Source: Actinomyces sp. HMSC035G02
GTDB lineage: Bacteria; Actinomycetota; Actinomycetes; Actinomycetales; Actinomycetaceae
Reading direction: 5' to 3'
DNA: 8,592 nt
NCBI GenBank assembly: GCA_001838165.1
Contig: KV835904.1
Location: 709 to 9,300, forward strand
A program made the position numbers and the translations under genes. This document shows positions 1-6,075 of the stretch, in pieces. The notes beneath the pieces were generated by a model. That model did not search any database and was not told where the DNA came from. It saw nothing but the letters and a program-made list of their open reading frames with translations. How positions within the stretch are numbered: the first letter of the stretch is position 1; each line of letters begins with the position of its first letter.

Positions 1-231
1 CATCAGCGACCAGGCACCGCCGGTGTGGAGGGCGCCGGAGGAATTGGTGGGCCTGGCCGGGCTTCGAGGCGCGGGGCCTGGCCGCGGTGCCGGTGGGCGG
101 CGGCAGGGCCAGGGCGGGCCTCGAGATCGACCACTCCGAGCGAAGCTCGCGTGTGGCGATCTCGCGGGCGGGCCGCCGCCCCCCGGCACACACAGCGGCC
201 AGGCCACGCAGGCAGCCAGTTAAAACGCCCG
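1..231. other. Non-coding, very GC-rich stretch downstream of dnaB
   Basis: I see no convincing gene here. The open frames on both strands are short, low in complexity and dominated by Arg, Gly, Pro and Ala, as expected of chance frames in GC-rich DNA. The 11-mer GGGCCTGGCCG occurs twice (49-59 and 74-84). A long hairpin lies at 122-164 and is listed separately. The stretch lies on the 3' side of the minus-strand dnaB and most likely holds its transcription end. Confidence 0.6.
122..164. repeat. Long imperfect hairpin downstream of dnaB
   Basis: Nested inverted arms are visible: CGAGATCG (122-129) with CGATCTCG (157-164), CCAC (131-134) with GTGG (153-156), and CGAGC (137-141) with GCTCG (145-149) around a GAA loop. 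That gives about 17 base pairs with small bulges. No T-run follows on either strand, so it is not a classical intrinsic terminator. Its place about 70 bases past the dnaB stop suggests a transcript-end or mRNA-stabilising structure. Confidence 0.5.
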
Positions 232-1584
232 CTACTCTCCGCCGCCGGGCTCAGGGCGTCCCGTGTAGTTGACGAAGCGCGCCATGTCGCCCTGGAAGAG
301 GGCGGTGACGGTCGCGGTCGCGCCCGCGCGGTGCTTGGCGACGATGATGTCGGCCTCGCCGGGGCGGTCTTCCTTGTCGTAGTAGTCGGGGCGGTGCAGC
401 AGGATGATGATGTCGGCGTCCTGTTCGAGCGAGCCGGACTCGCGCAGGTCGCTCATCATGGGCTTGCGGTCGGTGCGGCCCTCGGAGTTACGGTTCAGCT
501 GCGCAACGGCGATGACCGGAATATCGAGGTCCTTGGCCAGGAGCTTGAGGTTTCGCGACATTGCGGAGACTTCCTGCTGACGCGACTCGACCTGGCGGCC
601 GCTCGTCATGAGCTGGAGGTAGTCGATGACGACGAGGCCGAGGTTTTCCTGCTGCTTGAGGCGGCGGCACTTCGAGCGGATCTCGGAGATGGTGATGTTC
701 GCGGAGTCGTCGACGTACAGGGGCGCAGCGCTCATGCGCGAGGAGGTTTCGGCGACCTTTTGCCATTCGTTGCTGTTCATTTTGCCGGCCTGCATCTTGG
801 ACAGGCGCACGCCGGACTCGGCGGAGAGCATGCGCATCGCGATTTCCTGGGAGCTCATTTCCAGCGAGAAGATCAGCGACGTGATTCCGTGCTTCATGGA
901 CGCCGATCGACAGAAATCCAGGGCGAGCGTGGATTTACCCATGGCGGGTCGGGCGGCGACGATGATCATCTGGCCGCCGTGCAGGCCCTGCGTGAGCTCG
1001 TCGAGGTCGGTGAAGCCGGTGGGAACGCCGTTGAGCTTGCCCTGGTTCTTTTCGATGTCTTCGAGGGCGATGAGAATATCCGTGCTCATCTTGTCCATGG
1101 AGACGTAGTCGGTGGTTTCGCGCCCGTCGGAGACGGCGTAGACCTCGGCCTGGGCCTGGTCGACGATCTCGTCGACGTCGCCGCCGGCGTCCGCGTAGCC
1201 GAGCTGGACGACGCGCGTGCCCGCGGTGACGAGGCGGCGCATGATGGCGCGTTCGCGCACGATGCGCGCGTAGTAGGCGGCGTTCGCGGCGGTGGGCACG
1301 GAGGCGATGAGGGTGTGCAGGTAGGCGGCGCCGCCGACCTTCGACAGGACGCCCGCGCGCTTGAGTTCGCCGGCGACGGTGATCGCGTCGGCGGGTTCCG
1401 CGCGGCCGTTGAGCTCGACGATGGTGTCGAAGATCGTCTCGTGGCTGGGCTGATAGAAGTCCTGCCCGCGCAGCATCTCGGAGACGACGTTGGCGGCCTC
1501 GGTCGTCAGCATCATCGATCCGAGGACGCTCATCTCCGCGTCGATGTCCTGCGGCGGGACGCGGTCGAACTGGTCGTCGGACAT
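232..1584 (-). CDS. dnaB: Replicative DNA helicase DnaB
   Basis: This is the hexameric 5'-3' helicase that unwinds DNA at the replication fork and works with primase. The 450-residue product has the DnaB N-terminal helical domain (about residues 8-110), a linker, and a RecA-like domain from about 185. Visible motifs are Walker A ARPAMGKST (211-219, Lys217), the catalytic Glu in FSLEM (Glu242), Walker B VVIDYLQL (Asp321) and the arginine-finger segment KHRAGATATV (417-426). Length matches the family and there is no intein, unlike many mycobacterial DnaB proteins. I place the start at the ATG of MSDDQFDRVP because GAAAGGA lies just upstream; an in-frame ATG 20 codons earlier lacks a ribosome site and adds a non-conserved, Ala/Pro-rich stretch. 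The gene is divergent from the MATE gene. In many actinobacteria dnaB follows rplI on the same strand, which is not so here. Confidence 0.97.
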   Translation of the reverse strand: MSDDQFDRVPPQDIDAEMSVLGSMMLTTEAANVVSEMLRGQDFYQPSHETIFDTIVELNGRAEPADAITVAGELKRAGVLSKVGGAAYLHTLIASVPTAANAAYYARIVRERAIMRRLVTAGTRVVQLGYADAGGDVDEIVDQAQAEVYAVSDGRETTDYVSMDKMSTDILIALEDIEKNQGKLNGVPTGFTDLDELTQGLHGGQMIIVAARPAMGKSTLALDFCRSASMKHGITSLIFSLEMSSQEIAMRMLSAESGVRLSKMQAGKMNSNEWQKVAETSSRMSAAPLYVDDSANITISEIRSKCRRLKQQENLGLVVIDYLQLMTSGRQVESRQQEVSAMSRNLKLLAKDLDIPVIAVAQLNRNSEGRTDRKPMMSDLRESGSLEQDADIIILLHRPDYYDKEDRPGEADIIVAKHRAGATATVTALFQGDMARFVNYTGRPEPGGGE

Positions 1585-1615
1585 CGTGATCCTTTCGGGT
1601 GCGCGGGCGTATAGG

Positions 1616-1632
1616 GACGAGGCCGGGGCCGG
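1616..1632 (+). repeat. 17-bp direct repeat, copy 1
   Basis: GACGAGGCCGGGGCCGG is found here in the dnaB leader and again, identically, at 3304-3320 just after the MATE stop codon. A degenerate relative with two single-base insertions lies near 65-83. In such GC-rich, low-complexity DNA a chance match cannot be excluded. Confidence 0.45.
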
Positions 1633-1664
1633 GCCCAGTGCCACGAGCGCGGCCCGGGGCCCTG

Positions 1665-1693
1665 TGTATAGAGAGCCTTCAGGCGAAGACTAA
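1665..1693 (-). promoter_or_regulatory. Possible dnaB promoter
   Basis: Read on the minus strand there is TTAGTC (1688-1693), a 17-base spacer and TATACA (1665-1670). The -10 is fair and the -35 weak. Transcription would start about 70 bases upstream of the dnaB ATG, and the DnaA-box-like cluster would lie directly upstream. This is a by-eye call. Confidence 0.3.
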
Positions 1694-1722
1694 CGCGTTG
1701 TAGGCGATTGCGCGACAGACGC

Positions 1723-1910
1723 TGTGCACGGGCATGTGCACATATTGTGGATAACCTGTGCACAACGCCGACGACGCCTGTGCACAACGCGAAATGACCG
1801 ATCTGTCAGGGCAGATATCCTCATCACAGTCACATCATTGTCATTCATTGGGCCGTCTAGAATTTCCCAATGTACGGCTTTCCACAGGCCTGTGCACACA
1901 TTGTGGAAAA
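1723..1910. promoter_or_regulatory. Cluster of DnaA-box-like sites, partly 11-bp phased
   Basis: A perfect consensus box TTATCCACA lies on the minus strand at 1746-1754. Close variants on the minus strand are TTGTGCACA at 1757-1765 and 1779-1787, and TTTTCCACA at 1902-1910. CTTTCCACA is on the plus strand at 1878-1886. Palindromic TGTGCACA-type sites begin at 1723 (partial), 1735 and 1891. Start positions 1735, 1746, 1757, 1779 and again 1891, 1902 are separated by 11 or 22 bp, meaning 9-mers with 2-bp gaps on one helix face. In E. coli oriC, weak DnaA sites with 2-bp gaps support ordered DnaA assembly. Here the cluster could control dnaB, titrate DnaA, or belong to an origin. Another factor that recognises TGTGCACA is an alternative. 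Confidence 0.6.
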
Positions 1911-1923
1911 GAATCGGAGTGTC

Positions 1924-3297
1924 ATGACGAGCACACAGGGACCCGGCGACCCAACCTCACCCGCGAAGCGTGAGGGGGACCCGGCCTCGTCGACCCCGAC
2001 GATCACCACGCGGATGATCCTCTCCCTCGCGCTGCCTTCCCTGGGCGCGCTCATCGCGGAGCCGCTGTTCACCGTCATCGACTCCACGATGGTCGGACAC
2101 CTGGGCACCCCGCAGCTGGCGGGCCTGGGCATCGCGTCGACCGTGCTGAACACGGCGGTCGGGCTGTTCATCTTCCTGGCCTACTCGACGACCTCCCTGG
2201 CGGGTCGCCACCTGGGGGCCGGGCGGCGCGACCTTGCGATCCGCTCGGGGGTCGAGGCCATGTGGCTGGCGGGAGGACTCGGCGCCCTCGCAGCGATTCT
2301 TCTCGCCGTCTTCGCCTCTCCCCTACTCACCTGGCTGGGGGCCGACGCGGCCACCATGCCGCACGCCCTGGCCTACCTGCGCGCCTCCGCGCCCGGCCTC
2401 GTCGGCATGTTCGTCGTCCTAGCAGCCACCGGCACCCTGCGCGGGTTGCAGGACACGCGCACTCCGCTGGTCGCGGCGTCCGTGGGCGCGGCCTTCAACG
2501 CGGTGGCCAACTGGGTGCTCATGTATCCCCTCGACCTGGGGGTAGCGGGTTCCGGCCTGGGCACCGCCATCACCCAGACGCTCATGGCGGCCTTCCTCGG
2601 GTGGATGATCGTGCGCGCGGCCCGCCGCGAGGGCGTGAGCCTGCGCCCCTCCACGTCTGGCCTGTTCGGCGCGGCGCTCGAGGGAGCGCCGCTGCTCGTG
2701 CGCACCCTCGCGCTGCGCGTCGCGCTCCTGGCGACCCTGAGCGCGGTCACCGCGATCTCCACCCAGGCCCTGGCCGCCCACCAGATCGTGTGGACCCTGT
2801 GGACGTTCGCCGCCTACGTGCTCGACGCGCTTGCGATCGCCGCCCAGGCGCTCGCCGGATTCACGACCGGCACCGGAGAGCGCGGCGCCATGCGCCCCCT
2901 CCTGCGCACGCTGTCGCGCTGGGGCATCGGCTTCGGCGTCGCCGTCGGCGTCGCTCTGGCGATCACCGCACCCTGGATTACCCGCGTCTTCACGACCGAC
3001 CAGACCGTCATCGACTACGCGACTGTCGCCATCATCGTCGGCGCGCTCTTCCAGCCGATCGCCGGCTACGTCTTCCTCCTCGACGGCGTGCTCATCGGCG
3101 CGGGCCGAGGCCGCTACCTGGCGATCGCCGGCATCGTCAACCTGGTCGTCTACGCACCCCTCCTGTGGGTCATCGCCCACTCCACCTCGCTCACGGCGCG
3201 CCCCTCGCTGGCTCTCGCGATGGTCTGGCTCGCCTACTCGGCCGTCTACACGGGCATGCGGGCCCTCACCAACGGGCTCGGCGCCCGCTCTCTCTAG
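1924..3297 (+). CDS. MATE family efflux transporter, DinF-like
   Basis: This 457-residue polytopic membrane protein should export cationic drugs or other toxic organic compounds in exchange for H+ or Na+. After a Thr/Ser/Pro-rich cytoplasmic N-terminus (1-28) come about 12 hydrophobic segments in two halves. DinF-branch signatures are VIDSTMVGHLGT (51-62), GTLRGLQDTRTPL (170-182), ALAAHQIVWTLWTF (282-295) and the C-half DGVLIGAGRGRYLA (387-400). Length fits the family. I use the ATG at 1924, which has CGGAG a few bases upstream. The in-frame ATG at 1870 has no ribosome site and its extension would translate the DnaA-box-like sequences. The gene is divergent from dnaB and ends about 265 bases before rpsF. 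Its substrate cannot be read from the sequence. Confidence 0.93.
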   Translation: MTSTQGPGDPTSPAKREGDPASSTPTITTRMILSLALPSLGALIAEPLFTVIDSTMVGHLGTPQLAGLGIASTVLNTAVGLFIFLAYSTTSLAGRHLGAGRRDLAIRSGVEAMWLAGGLGALAAILLAVFASPLLTWLGADAATMPHALAYLRASAPGLVGMFVVLAATGTLRGLQDTRTPLVAASVGAAFNAVANWVLMYPLDLGVAGSGLGTAITQTLMAAFLGWMIVRAARREGVSLRPSTSGLFGAALEGAPLLVRTLALRVALLATLSAVTAISTQALAAHQIVWTLWTFAAYVLDALAIAAQALAGFTTGTGERGAMRPLLRTLSRWGIGFGVAVGVALAITAPWITRVFTTDQTVIDYATVAIIVGALFQPIAGYVFLLDGVLIGAGRGRYLAIAGIVNLVVYAPLLWVIAHSTSLTARPSLALAMVWLAYSAVYTGMRALTNGLGARSL

Positions 3298-3303
3298 CAG
3301 ATC

Positions 3304-3320
3304 GACGAGGCCGGGGCCGG
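3304..3320 (+). repeat. 17-bp direct repeat, copy 2
   Basis: Identical to 1616-1632. This copy is also the left part of the inverted repeat at 3305-3326. The two copies bracket the MATE gene and the DnaA-box-like cluster, 1,688 bp apart. Confidence 0.45.
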
Positions 3321-3326
3321 CCTCGT
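3305..3326 (+). terminator. Terminator-like hairpin after the MATE gene, no T-run
   Basis: ACGAGGCCGG (3305-3314) and CCGGCCTCGT (3317-3326) are perfect inverted arms. In practice this is a 9-bp GC-rich stem with a 4-base loop, starting 8 bases after the MATE stop codon. No T-run follows, but actinobacterial terminators often lack one. It most likely ends or stabilises the MATE transcript. Confidence 0.5.
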
Positions 3327-3450
3327 GCGCACCCCAGGTTCCGCGCGGGGTTCGGTGTCCCGGCGGGGTGGACCCAGGCCTCGTCCCGAGGAGCCCAATC
3401 GTGACCGGAAACGCCCTAGCGAAGACGCTGCCACCCGTGTAAAGTGGGTA

Positions 3451-3533
3451 GCTGGACTATCCGCACCCGCGGCTGGTCCAGCAGGCCCTCACGGGCCATA
3501 CGCAACGCCCTCCTGTCACGGACCGTCCGTGAC
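3451..3533 (+). promoter_or_regulatory. Structured rpsF leader, candidate S6:S18 autoregulatory element
   Basis: Three hairpins precede rpsF. The first is compound: GCTGGAC (3451-3457) pairs with GTCCAGC (3476-3482), and CCGC (3461-3464) pairs with GCGG (3469-3472) around ACCC, leaving a TAT/CTG internal loop beside CCG. In many bacteria the S6:S18 protein complex binds an rpsF leader hairpin that has an internal loop with a conserved CCG and mimics its 16S rRNA site; this hairpin resembles that motif. The second is GGCCC/GGGCC (3484-3497). The third, GTCACGGA/TCCGTGAC (3515-3533), ends 12 bases before the AGGAGG ribosome site and could gate it. TAAAGT at 3440-3445 is a weak -10 candidate immediately upstream, without a clear -35. 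Confidence 0.6.
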
Positions 3534-3562
3534 CGTAAAGACCATAGGAGGTGGGAACCAAC

Positions 3563-3853
3563 GTGCGTAACTACGAACTGATGGTGATCCTCGATCCTTC
3601 GATCGACGAGCGCACCGTCGCCCCCATGATGGAGAAGTACCTGGCACCCGTGGCTGCCAACGGCGGATCCGTCGAGAACGTTGACGTCTGGGGCAAGCGC
3701 CGCCTTGCTTACGACATCCTCAAGCGTTCTGAGGGCATCTACGTCGTCATCGACATGACCACGACCCCCGAGGTCGCTCTCGAGATCAACCGCCGCATGG
3801 GCATCGACGAGACCATTCTCCGTACGAAGCTCCTGCGCCCCGACGCTCACTGA
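3563..3853 (+). CDS. rpsF: 30S ribosomal protein S6
   Basis: S6 binds S18 and sits on the platform of the small ribosomal subunit. The 96-residue product has the family pattern: RNYELMVILDP (2-12), WGKRRLAYDI (43-52) and a C-terminal LRTKLLRPDAH. The start is GTG at 3563, eight bases after the strong ribosome site AGGAGGTGG (3546-3554). A GTG at 3551 in the same frame overlaps that site and would add four non-conserved residues. It is the first gene of rpsF-ssb-rpsR-rplI, with 35 bases to ssb. A structured leader upstream suggests feedback by S6:S18. Confidence 0.97.
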   Translation: MRNYELMVILDPSIDERTVAPMMEKYLAPVAANGGSVENVDVWGKRRLAYDILKRSEGIYVVIDMTTTPEVALEINRRMGIDETILRTKLLRPDAH

Positions 3854-3888
3854 GCCGACACCACACCCTCTAAGCCCGAGGAGCCGAC

Positions 3889-4455
3889 ATGGCCGGAGAT
3901 ACCGTCATCACTGTCATCGGTAACCTGACCGCTGACCCCGAACTGCGTTGGACGCAGTCCGGCGCCGCGGTCGCCGATTTCACGGTGGCCTCCACCCCCC
4001 GAACCTACGACCGTAACGCCGGTGAGTGGCGCGACGGCGACACCCTCTTCATGCGCTGCTCCGTGTGGCGCGAGACCGCTGAGAACGTCGCCGAGTCGCT
4101 GCGTAAGGGCATGCGCGTCATCGTTCAGGGTCGCCTCACCCAGCGCTCGTACGACACCCAGCAGGGTGAACGTCGCACGGTCGTTGAGCTGCAGGTCGAC
4201 GAGGTCGGCCCCTCCCTGCGCCGCGCACGCGCGCAGGTCACCCGCACCGCCCCCTCCGGTGGCGGCGGCTACCAGTCCGACAACCGCGGCCAGCAGGGCG
4301 CGCCCCAGCAGGGCGGCGGTTACGGCGGCGGCCAGGGTGGATATGGCCAGGGTGGCGCCAACTACGGCGCACCGACCGGCGGCTCCCCCGAGGACCCGTG
4401 GCGCTCCGCCCCCGCTGGCGGCGCCACCTCCTTCGGCGACGAGCCCCCGTTCTAA
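3889..4455 (+). CDS. ssb: Single-stranded DNA-binding protein
   Basis: SSB coats single-stranded DNA during replication, repair and recombination and recruits partners through its C-terminal tip. The 188-residue product has an OB fold (about 3-110) beginning [18 protein letters not shown], with the candidate DNA-stacking aromatics Trp21, Trp47 and Trp60. A Gly/Gln/Tyr-rich disordered linker follows (about 122-165), then the acidic partner-binding tip GDEPPF at the very end. Length and the Gly-rich linker are typical of actinobacterial SSB. GAGGAG lies about 6 bases before the ATG. It is co-transcribed with rpsF and rpsR, an arrangement found widely in bacteria. Confidence 0.97.
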   Translation: MAGDTVITVIGNLTADPELRWTQSGAAVADFTVASTPRTYDRNAGEWRDGDTLFMRCSVWRETAENVAESLRKGMRVIVQGRLTQRSYDTQQGERRTVVELQVDEVGPSLRRARAQVTRTAPSGGGGYQSDNRGQQGAPQQGGGYGGGQGGYGQGGANYGAPTGGSPEDPWRSAPAGGATSFGDEPPF

Positions 4456-4511
4456 AGTCGCGCGCCCCGGCACCTACGCCGGAAAGCGCCACGTCGAAGA
4501 CACAACGCTTG

Positions 4512-4529
4512 GGGCGGCACAGTCCGCCC
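4512..4529 (+). repeat. Small hairpin in the ssb-rpsR spacer
   Basis: GGGCGG (4512-4517) and CCGCCC (4524-4529) form a 6-bp GC stem with a 6-base loop, ending 20 bases before the rpsR ATG. A second small stem, CCGGC/GCCGG, lies at 4467-4482. The 94-base ssb-rpsR gap is the longest inside the operon, so these may tune ssb versus rpsR output, as processing or attenuation sites. No T-run follows either stem. Confidence 0.35.
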
Positions 4530-4549
4530 GGATTCACTAGGAGACCATC

Positions 4550-4792
4550 ATGGCGAAGCCCCAACTTCGCAACAAGCCCATCAAGAAGAAGGCCAACCCG
4601 CTGAAGTCGGCCAAGATCGAAAAGATCGACTACAAGGACACCGCTCTGCTGCGTAAGTTCATCTCGGACCGCGGCAAGATCCGCGCCCGCCGCGTGACCG
4701 GTGTTTCCACCCAGGAGCAGCGCAAGATCGCTCGCGCCGTCAAGAACGCGCGTGAGATGGCTCTGCTGCCCTACTCCACGACCGGCCGCTGA
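4550..4792 (+). CDS. rpsR: 30S ribosomal protein S18, cysteine-free form
   Basis: S18 forms a heterodimer with S6 on the 30S platform. The 80-residue product carries the core signature [19 protein letters not shown] (26-44) followed by RARRVTG, and ends [15 protein letters not shown]. The N-terminal part, where many S18 proteins (for example mycobacterial S18-1) have a CxxC zinc ribbon, reads [14 protein letters not shown], and there is no Cys anywhere in the protein. It is therefore a zinc-independent (C-minus) form at the main ribosomal locus. AGGAG at 4540-4544 precedes the ATG. rplI follows after 21 bases. Confidence 0.97.
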   Translation: MAKPQLRNKPIKKKANPLKSAKIEKIDYKDTALLRKFISDRGKIRARRVTGVSTQEQRKIARAVKNAREMALLPYSTTGR

Positions 4793-4813
4793 TAAGGGAA
4801 GGACACAGCTGAT

Positions 4814-5272
4814 ATGGCTACCACGAAACTGATCCTCACCCACGACGTCCCCAACCTCGGCCACGCCGGCGAGGTCGTCGAGGTCAAGGCTGGCTACGCC
4901 CGCAACTACCTGGTCCCCCGCGGCTTCGCCGCCAAGTGGACCGCCGGCGCGCAGAAGCAGATCGACCAGATCGCCGCTGCTCGTCGCCGCCACGAGATCG
5001 CCACGATCGACGACGCTCGCGCCGTGCGCGACGCCCTCCAGGGTGCCGTTGTCGAGATCTCCGGCAAGGTTGGCAACTCCGGCCGCCTGTTCGGCGCCGT
5101 CTCCGCTGCTGCGATCGCTGACGCGGTCAAGGAGCAGCTGGGCCAGACCATCGATCGTCGTCGCGTCATCATCGCCTCGCCCATCAAGGCCGTTGGCGAC
5201 CACACGGTGACCGTCGGCCTGCACCCCGAGGTGTCCGCGAACCTCAAGGTCCGCGTTTCCGCCGCGAAGTGA
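4814..5272 (+). CDS. rplI: 50S ribosomal protein L9
   Basis: L9 is an elongated protein that binds 23S rRNA near the base of the L1 stalk and helps keep the reading frame. The 152-residue product shows the N-terminal RNA-binding domain with KAGYARNYLVPRGFA (25-39), a long connecting helix (about 41-75) and the C-terminal domain signature GNSGRLFGAVS (88-98). Length is normal. AAGGGAAGGA lies 9-10 bases upstream of the ATG, slightly far but acceptable. It is the last gene of the operon; a strong terminator begins 33 bases after its stop. dnaB, often next in actinobacteria, is absent here and replaced by the AT-rich TIR module. Confidence 0.97.
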   Translation: MATTKLILTHDVPNLGHAGEVVEVKAGYARNYLVPRGFAAKWTAGAQKQIDQIAAARRRHEIATIDDARAVRDALQGAVVEISGKVGNSGRLFGAVSAAAIADAVKEQLGQTIDRRRVIIASPIKAVGDHTVTVGLHPEVSANLKVRVSAAK

Positions 5273-5305
5273 AGGCTTCACGCATCGGTTGAATGCTGAA
5301 GGGTT

Positions 5306-5340
5306 GGCCCCCGCTCATGCGAGCGGGGGCCACCCCTTTT
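5306..5340 (+). terminator. Rho-independent terminator of the rpsF-rplI operon
   Basis: GGCCCCCGCTC (5306-5316) and GAGCGGGGGCC (5321-5331) form a perfect 11-bp stem with loop ATGC, followed by ACCCCTTTT. AAGGG before the stem and CCCTT after it can extend the pairing. It marks the last base of clearly host-like composition before the AT-rich module. Confidence 0.93.
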
Positions 5341-5398
5341 GCTGCCAACAAGAAACTAGAGGGCAGCTGGGAACAAGCACTCTTAGTTCTCTCAAGAT

Positions 5399-5428
5399 TT
5401 GTGAGACAAACAACGATGATGATAGAGT
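5399..5428 (+). promoter_or_regulatory. Possible promoter of the TIR module
   Basis: TTGTGA (5399-5404), an 18-base spacer and TAGAGT (5423-5428) give a fair sigma-70-type pair about 50 bases before the first TIR gene. The whole 5341-5479 gap is AT-rich, so other pairings are possible. No operator-like inverted repeat is obvious. Confidence 0.3.
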
Positions 5429-5479
5429 ACTTTACAGTATCGACAATGAACGCACCGTTGCATCATAAGTGAGGTTAAC

Positions 5480-5965
5480 ATGGCCGACATCAAGCTCTTC
5501 ATTTCATGGGCGCACGCTGATTCAGAGTTGGCGAGTTCATTTCTTCAACTACTCAAACCTCGCCTAAATATCGTTCGAAATCACAACTTTACCTTATGGG
5601 AGTTTTCACTCATTCCAATAGGCGAAGAATGGGAGCAAGAGATACTGAAACAATGGAATAAAGCCAACTATATCATTCAGCTTGTCAGCCCACATTTTCT
5701 CAATTCAGAGTTTATTAGGAAGCATGAGATTCCCGAAATAGGTGATGCCACACGAAAGAAAAGTCTGCCCGTCATGCTTGACGACGTACCACTCGACAAG
5801 TCAATGAACCTCCACCAGATCGACGAGCGACAAATTTACCGAGGCAGTTTCAACCATCCACACTCTTATATCAGCTGCACAACAGAGTATGAACGCAGAC
5901 AATTTGTAAATGGCTTTGTGGAAAAGCTGCTTGAGCGGGTTGACCGAAAAACGGGATATCGCTAA
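5480..5965 (+). CDS. Stand-alone TIR-domain protein
   Basis: This 161-residue protein is essentially one TIR domain, of the kind that in bacterial immunity hydrolyses NAD+ or makes NAD-derived signals. Visible elements: first strand KLFISWAHAD (5-14), BB-loop IPIGEEWEQEI (45-55), strand YIIQLVS (64-70), then SPHFLNSEFIRKHE (70-83). Glu83, seven residues after Ser76, is the candidate catalytic Glu, by analogy with bacterial TIR proteins. Strand SLPVMLDD (95-102) follows, and the C-terminal helix holds TTEYERRQFVNGFVEKLLER (134-153). There is no signal peptide or membrane segment, so it should be cytosolic. The ATG has GTGAGGT just upstream. G+C is near 40%, far below the ribosomal genes, pointing to transfer. 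It lies 110 bases before the TIR-NACHT gene with no terminator between, so the two are probably co-expressed. Immune function is inferred. Confidence 0.9.
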   Translation: MADIKLFISWAHADSELASSFLQLLKPRLNIVRNHNFTLWEFSLIPIGEEWEQEILKQWNKANYIIQLVSPHFLNSEFIRKHEIPEIGDATRKKSLPVMLDDVPLDKSMNLHQIDERQIYRGSFNHPHSYISCTTEYERRQFVNGFVEKLLERVDRKTGYR

Positions 5966-6075
5966 GCAATTCTAACCATTACACACATTTCCAAAAGGCC
6001 GATTTCCCAATACACTAAACAACAGCACAGATCAGTCAACATGAAGCAACTTTACACACACGCAGGTAGCTTCCA
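5966..6075 (+). other. Gap between the TIR genes with a 12-codon leader ORF
   Basis: This AT-rich 110-base gap has no terminator hairpin. A tiny frame, MKQLYTHAGSFQ, starts at ATG 6041 and stops at TGA 6077-6079, so its stop overlaps the GTG start of the next gene as GTGA. Such overlaps can couple translation. There is no clear ribosome site before the ATG, and AGGT at 6064-6067 inside the small frame could serve the GTG directly. It may be chance. Confidence 0.3.

Larger units (their letters stand above)
1585..1923. other. dnaB/MATE divergent intergenic region
   Basis: This 339-base region separates dnaB from the MATE gene. From the dnaB side it holds a GC-rich leader (about 1616-1662), a possible dnaB promoter (1665-1693), a DnaA-box-like cluster (1723-1787), a comparatively AT-rich middle (about 1791-1876) and a second box group (1878-1910) close to the MATE start. 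TAGAAT at 1858-1863 is a fair -10 element for the MATE gene, but I find no well-spaced -35 partner. A small inverted repeat, ATCTG/CAGAT, lies at 1801-1816. Confidence 0.7.

Noticed and set aside
25..1614. Long plus-strand frame (529 codons) opposite dnaB
   Set aside because: It is the antisense shadow of dnaB in GC-rich DNA. Its translation is a Val/Asp/Gly/Ala/Arg-rich sequence with no family pattern, while the minus strand reads a complete DnaB.
1870..1923. Longer MATE start at ATG 1870
   Set aside because: There is no ribosome site before it, and the extra 18 residues would be read from the DnaA-box-like cluster; ATG 1924 has CGGAG upstream.
2262..3404. 380-codon plus-strand frame overlapping the MATE gene
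   Set aside because: It is very rich in Arg, Ala and Pro, has no recognisable domain, and lies over a clear membrane transporter in another frame.
4238..5281. 347-codon minus-strand frame across ssb, rpsR and rplI
   Set aside because: It is antisense to three certain genes, low in complexity and without a domain.
1861..6010. Shared 10-mer ATTTCCCAAT near 1862 and 6002
   Set aside because: A single short match in dissimilar contexts; chance is the simplest explanation.
5341..6075. tRNA gene, att site or CRISPR array at the island edge
   Set aside because: I looked for cloverleaf-like arms, paired direct repeats and regularly spaced repeats and found none.
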